A DNA stretch of 5,840 nucleotides. It comes from Hyphomicrobiales bacterium. GTDB lineage: Bacteria; Pseudomonadota; Alphaproteobacteria; Rhizobiales; Xanthobacteraceae. The stretch's first letter is position 1. The number at the start of each line of letters is the position of its first letter. The DNA lies in NCBI GenBank assembly GCA_026400425.1, contig JAPLPC010000250.1:1-5840 (forward strand), in the 5' to 3' direction. Position numbers and translations under genes: made by a program. Below are positions 4,348-5,840 of this stretch, piece after piece. The notes under the pieces are model-generated. The model did not search any database. It was not told where the DNA came from and saw only the letters and a program-made list of their open reading frames with translations.

Positions 4348-5840
4348 TTATTCGCCCTTCTCGCGCGGCTTGCCCATCAAGGCCGGCTGGAACAGCAGCA
4401 CTGCCGCCAGCGTCACCACGAACGACATCGCCAGCAGCTTGCCCATGCTCGCAGTCCCCGGATGATTGGACAGCCACAGGCTGCCGAACGCCGTTGCCGT
4501 GGTCAGCGCGCTGAAGAAGATGGCGCGCGTCAGCGACGATTGCAGCAGGTTCTTGTGGCCGGCGCGCCATGCGACGACATAGTAGATCTTGAACGCCACG
4601 CCGACGCCGAGCAGCAAAGGCAGCGCAATGATGTTGGCGAAGTTCAGCGGCAGGCCAATCAACACGCAGATCTCCAGCGTCACTGTTCCCGCGACCAGCA
4701 GAGGCACGATGGTGAGGAGCACGTCGGTGAAACGGCGCAGCACCAGCCACAACAACAACGAGATCGAGAGCAGCGCCCATATACCCGCATGGATGAACGC
4801 TTTGACAATCGTATCGCCGGATTTCAGGATCGAGACCGGACCACCGACGGCCAGCGGCTCCGACTTCAGCACCGCGTCGGCGAATTTGCGCAGCGTATCG
4901 TTGTCGTTCGGATCCCCGTTGGGCTGTGCTTCGACGCGGATCTGGCCGTCTTTCGTCTTCCACGAAAGCGGGACGACGAATGTCGCCTGCACGTGACTGC
5001 GAACCGGCTCGCTCGCGCTGGCCGTGTTCGCCAGCGCATCGGCAAGGCGCTTGGCGGCGACGGCACCGGGGCTCGTCTGCGAGCCTGCGAGCTTGCGCAA
5101 GCTCTCAGCTGAGTCCTTTAGCGCAGTGACATTTTCCGCATCAGTCGGTGGCTGATCGATCGACTCCGGATTCAGCGCCGGCTCCAGCACCTTCGCACCG
5201 GCCTGGATTGCCGCCAGCTTGGCCGGTTGATCCTCCGGCACGAAGCTGTCGAGCGAAATGGTGCGCGCAACTTCCGGCAATTTGGACAGGCGCTCTTCGA
5301 CCTGCTTTGCCCCGGCCTCGTTGGGCGCCATGACGTTCACGGCATTGGCGCCGGTGTTCGGGTCGCGACGCAGATCCAGGAAGGTCGCGATCGATTCGAC
5401 ATTCGGATTGCGCAGGTTGATCGGATTGAAGTCGAAGCGCAGATGATACAGCAGCGGCAAACCGGCGATGGTGAGAGCCAGCGTTCCGCCGATGATCCAG
5501 AAGCGCTTTTCCTCGAGAAAGCGATCGACCGGTGCCAGGAATGCGTAGCCGACCGGCTCCTTTTCGCCCGCCGGATTGAGCAGATCGATCAGCGCCGGCA
5601 GCGTGGTGATGCTCGTGATGAACGCAATCATCATGCCGAGGCCGGCAATCTTGCCGAGCTCGGACACGCCCTTGTAGTCGGTGGGCAGGAAAGACAGGAA
5701 CCCGGCAGCGGTCGCAAAGGCTGCCAGCGACAGCGGCACGGCGCAATAATCAGCCGCCTTGCCGAGCGCCCCGCGCAGATCGTCTTTCTTGAAGCGCTCC
5801 GAGCGGTAACGCACGCTGAACTGGATACCGAAATCGACGC
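4348..5840 (-). CDS. hpnN: Hopanoid transporter HpnN, RND/MMPL superfamily (5' end outside window)
   Basis: The frame is open to the right edge, so 496 C-terminal residues of a protein usually near 850-890 are visible. HpnN is an inner-membrane RND transporter that moves hopanoids toward the outer membrane. The first visible residues, VDFGIQFSVRYR, are the end of the fourth transmembrane helix of the first RND half; D2 is the usual proton-relay aspartate. Then come two helices (about 30-50 and 60-86), a short cytoplasmic link, a helix at 112-132, a hydrophilic periplasmic domain at about 133-345, and five helices (346-367, 371-395, 398-424, 437-457, 463-485), ending PREKGE. The second half reads GVGVAFKIYYV at 411-421, with alanine (A415) where the first half has aspartate. 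GTG at 5814 could be read as a start, but the frame and the RND motif continue upstream, so it is internal. Specific naming rests on recalled similarity to Rhizobiales HpnN; RND/MMPL membership is certain. Confidence 0.88.
   Translation of the reverse strand, partial: VDFGIQFSVRYRSERFKKDDLRGALGKAADYCAVPLSLAAFATAAGFLSFLPTDYKGVSELGKIAGLGMMIAFITSITTLPALIDLLNPAGEKEPVGYAFLAPVDRFLEEKRFWIIGGTLALTIAGLPLLYHLRFDFNPINLRNPNVESIATFLDLRRDPNTGANAVNVMAPNEAGAKQVEERLSKLPEVARTISLDSFVPEDQPAKLAAIQAGAKVLEPALNPESIDQPPTDAENVTALKDSAESLRKLAGSQTSPGAVAAKRLADALANTASASEPVRSHVQATFVVPLSWKTKDGQIRVEAQPNGDPNDNDTLRKFADAVLKSEPLAVGGPVSILKSGDTIVKAFIHAGIWALLSISLLLWLVLRRFTDVLLTIVPLLVAGTVTLEICVLIGLPLNFANIIALPLLLGVGVAFKIYYVVAWRAGHKNLLQSSLTRAIFFSALTTATAFGSLWLSNHPGTASMGKLLAMSFVVTLAAVLLFQPALMGKPREKGE

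Noticed and set aside
4462..5112. A 216-codon plus-strand frame opposite hpnN
   Set aside because: Shadow of the RND transporter; Gln/Arg/Asp-rich without any hydrophobic core or known motif.
5812..5814. GTG as a start codon for a 488-residue transporter
   Set aside because: The frame continues upstream to the edge with VDFGIQFS, the conserved end of an RND transmembrane helix, so the codon is internal valine.

Overview
The window is high-GC chromosomal DNA, by eye a little over 60% GC, and looks like core genome of an alphaproteobacterium. A Nitrobacteraceae/Bradyrhizobiaceae relative (Bradyrhizobium, Afipia, Rhodopseudomonas type) is the best guess. The reasons are a hopanoid-transport RND protein, small secreted Gly/Tyr/His-rich proteins of the kind common in that family, and the codon style. 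This assignment is inferred from recalled family resemblance; no search was run. There is no sign of an insertion sequence, phage, CRISPR array or plasmid function.

Layout, left to right. (1) 153-1298 (+) encodes a membrane-anchored diguanylate cyclase with an intact GGEEF active site and an intact RxxD inhibitory site. (2) 1395-1480 (-) is tRNA-Tyr(GTA) with a long variable arm and an encoded CCA. (3) 1699-2559 (+) encodes an RlmB-type SpoU/TrmH 23S rRNA 2'-O-ribose methyltransferase with a long basic, disordered N-terminal tail. The 218-base gap between the tRNA and this gene holds two tandem palindromes and a reasonable sigma-70-like promoter firing toward the tRNA. (4) 2624-3196 and 3243-3665 (both -) form a probable two-gene operon of small exported proteins. 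The upstream gene is proline-rich with a conserved-looking N-terminal half; the downstream gene is Gly/Tyr/His-rich. (5) 3948-4223 (+) is divergent from that pair and encodes a third small exported protein with a histidine cluster and two C-terminal-region cysteines. (6) A strong bidirectional hairpin terminator at 4261-4293 separates it from (7), the C-terminal part of a large RND/MMPL transporter (4348 to beyond the right edge, -) that matches HpnN, the hopanoid transporter.

The genes are mostly independent housekeeping and envelope functions: second-messenger signalling, translation (tRNA plus rRNA modification), secreted small proteins, and hopanoid delivery to the outer membrane. I see no clear new multi-gene system. 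The points most worth checking are the trio of small secreted proteins of unknown function, the loss of the transmembrane acidic residue in the second RND half of HpnN, and the palindrome-rich leader of tRNA-Tyr.
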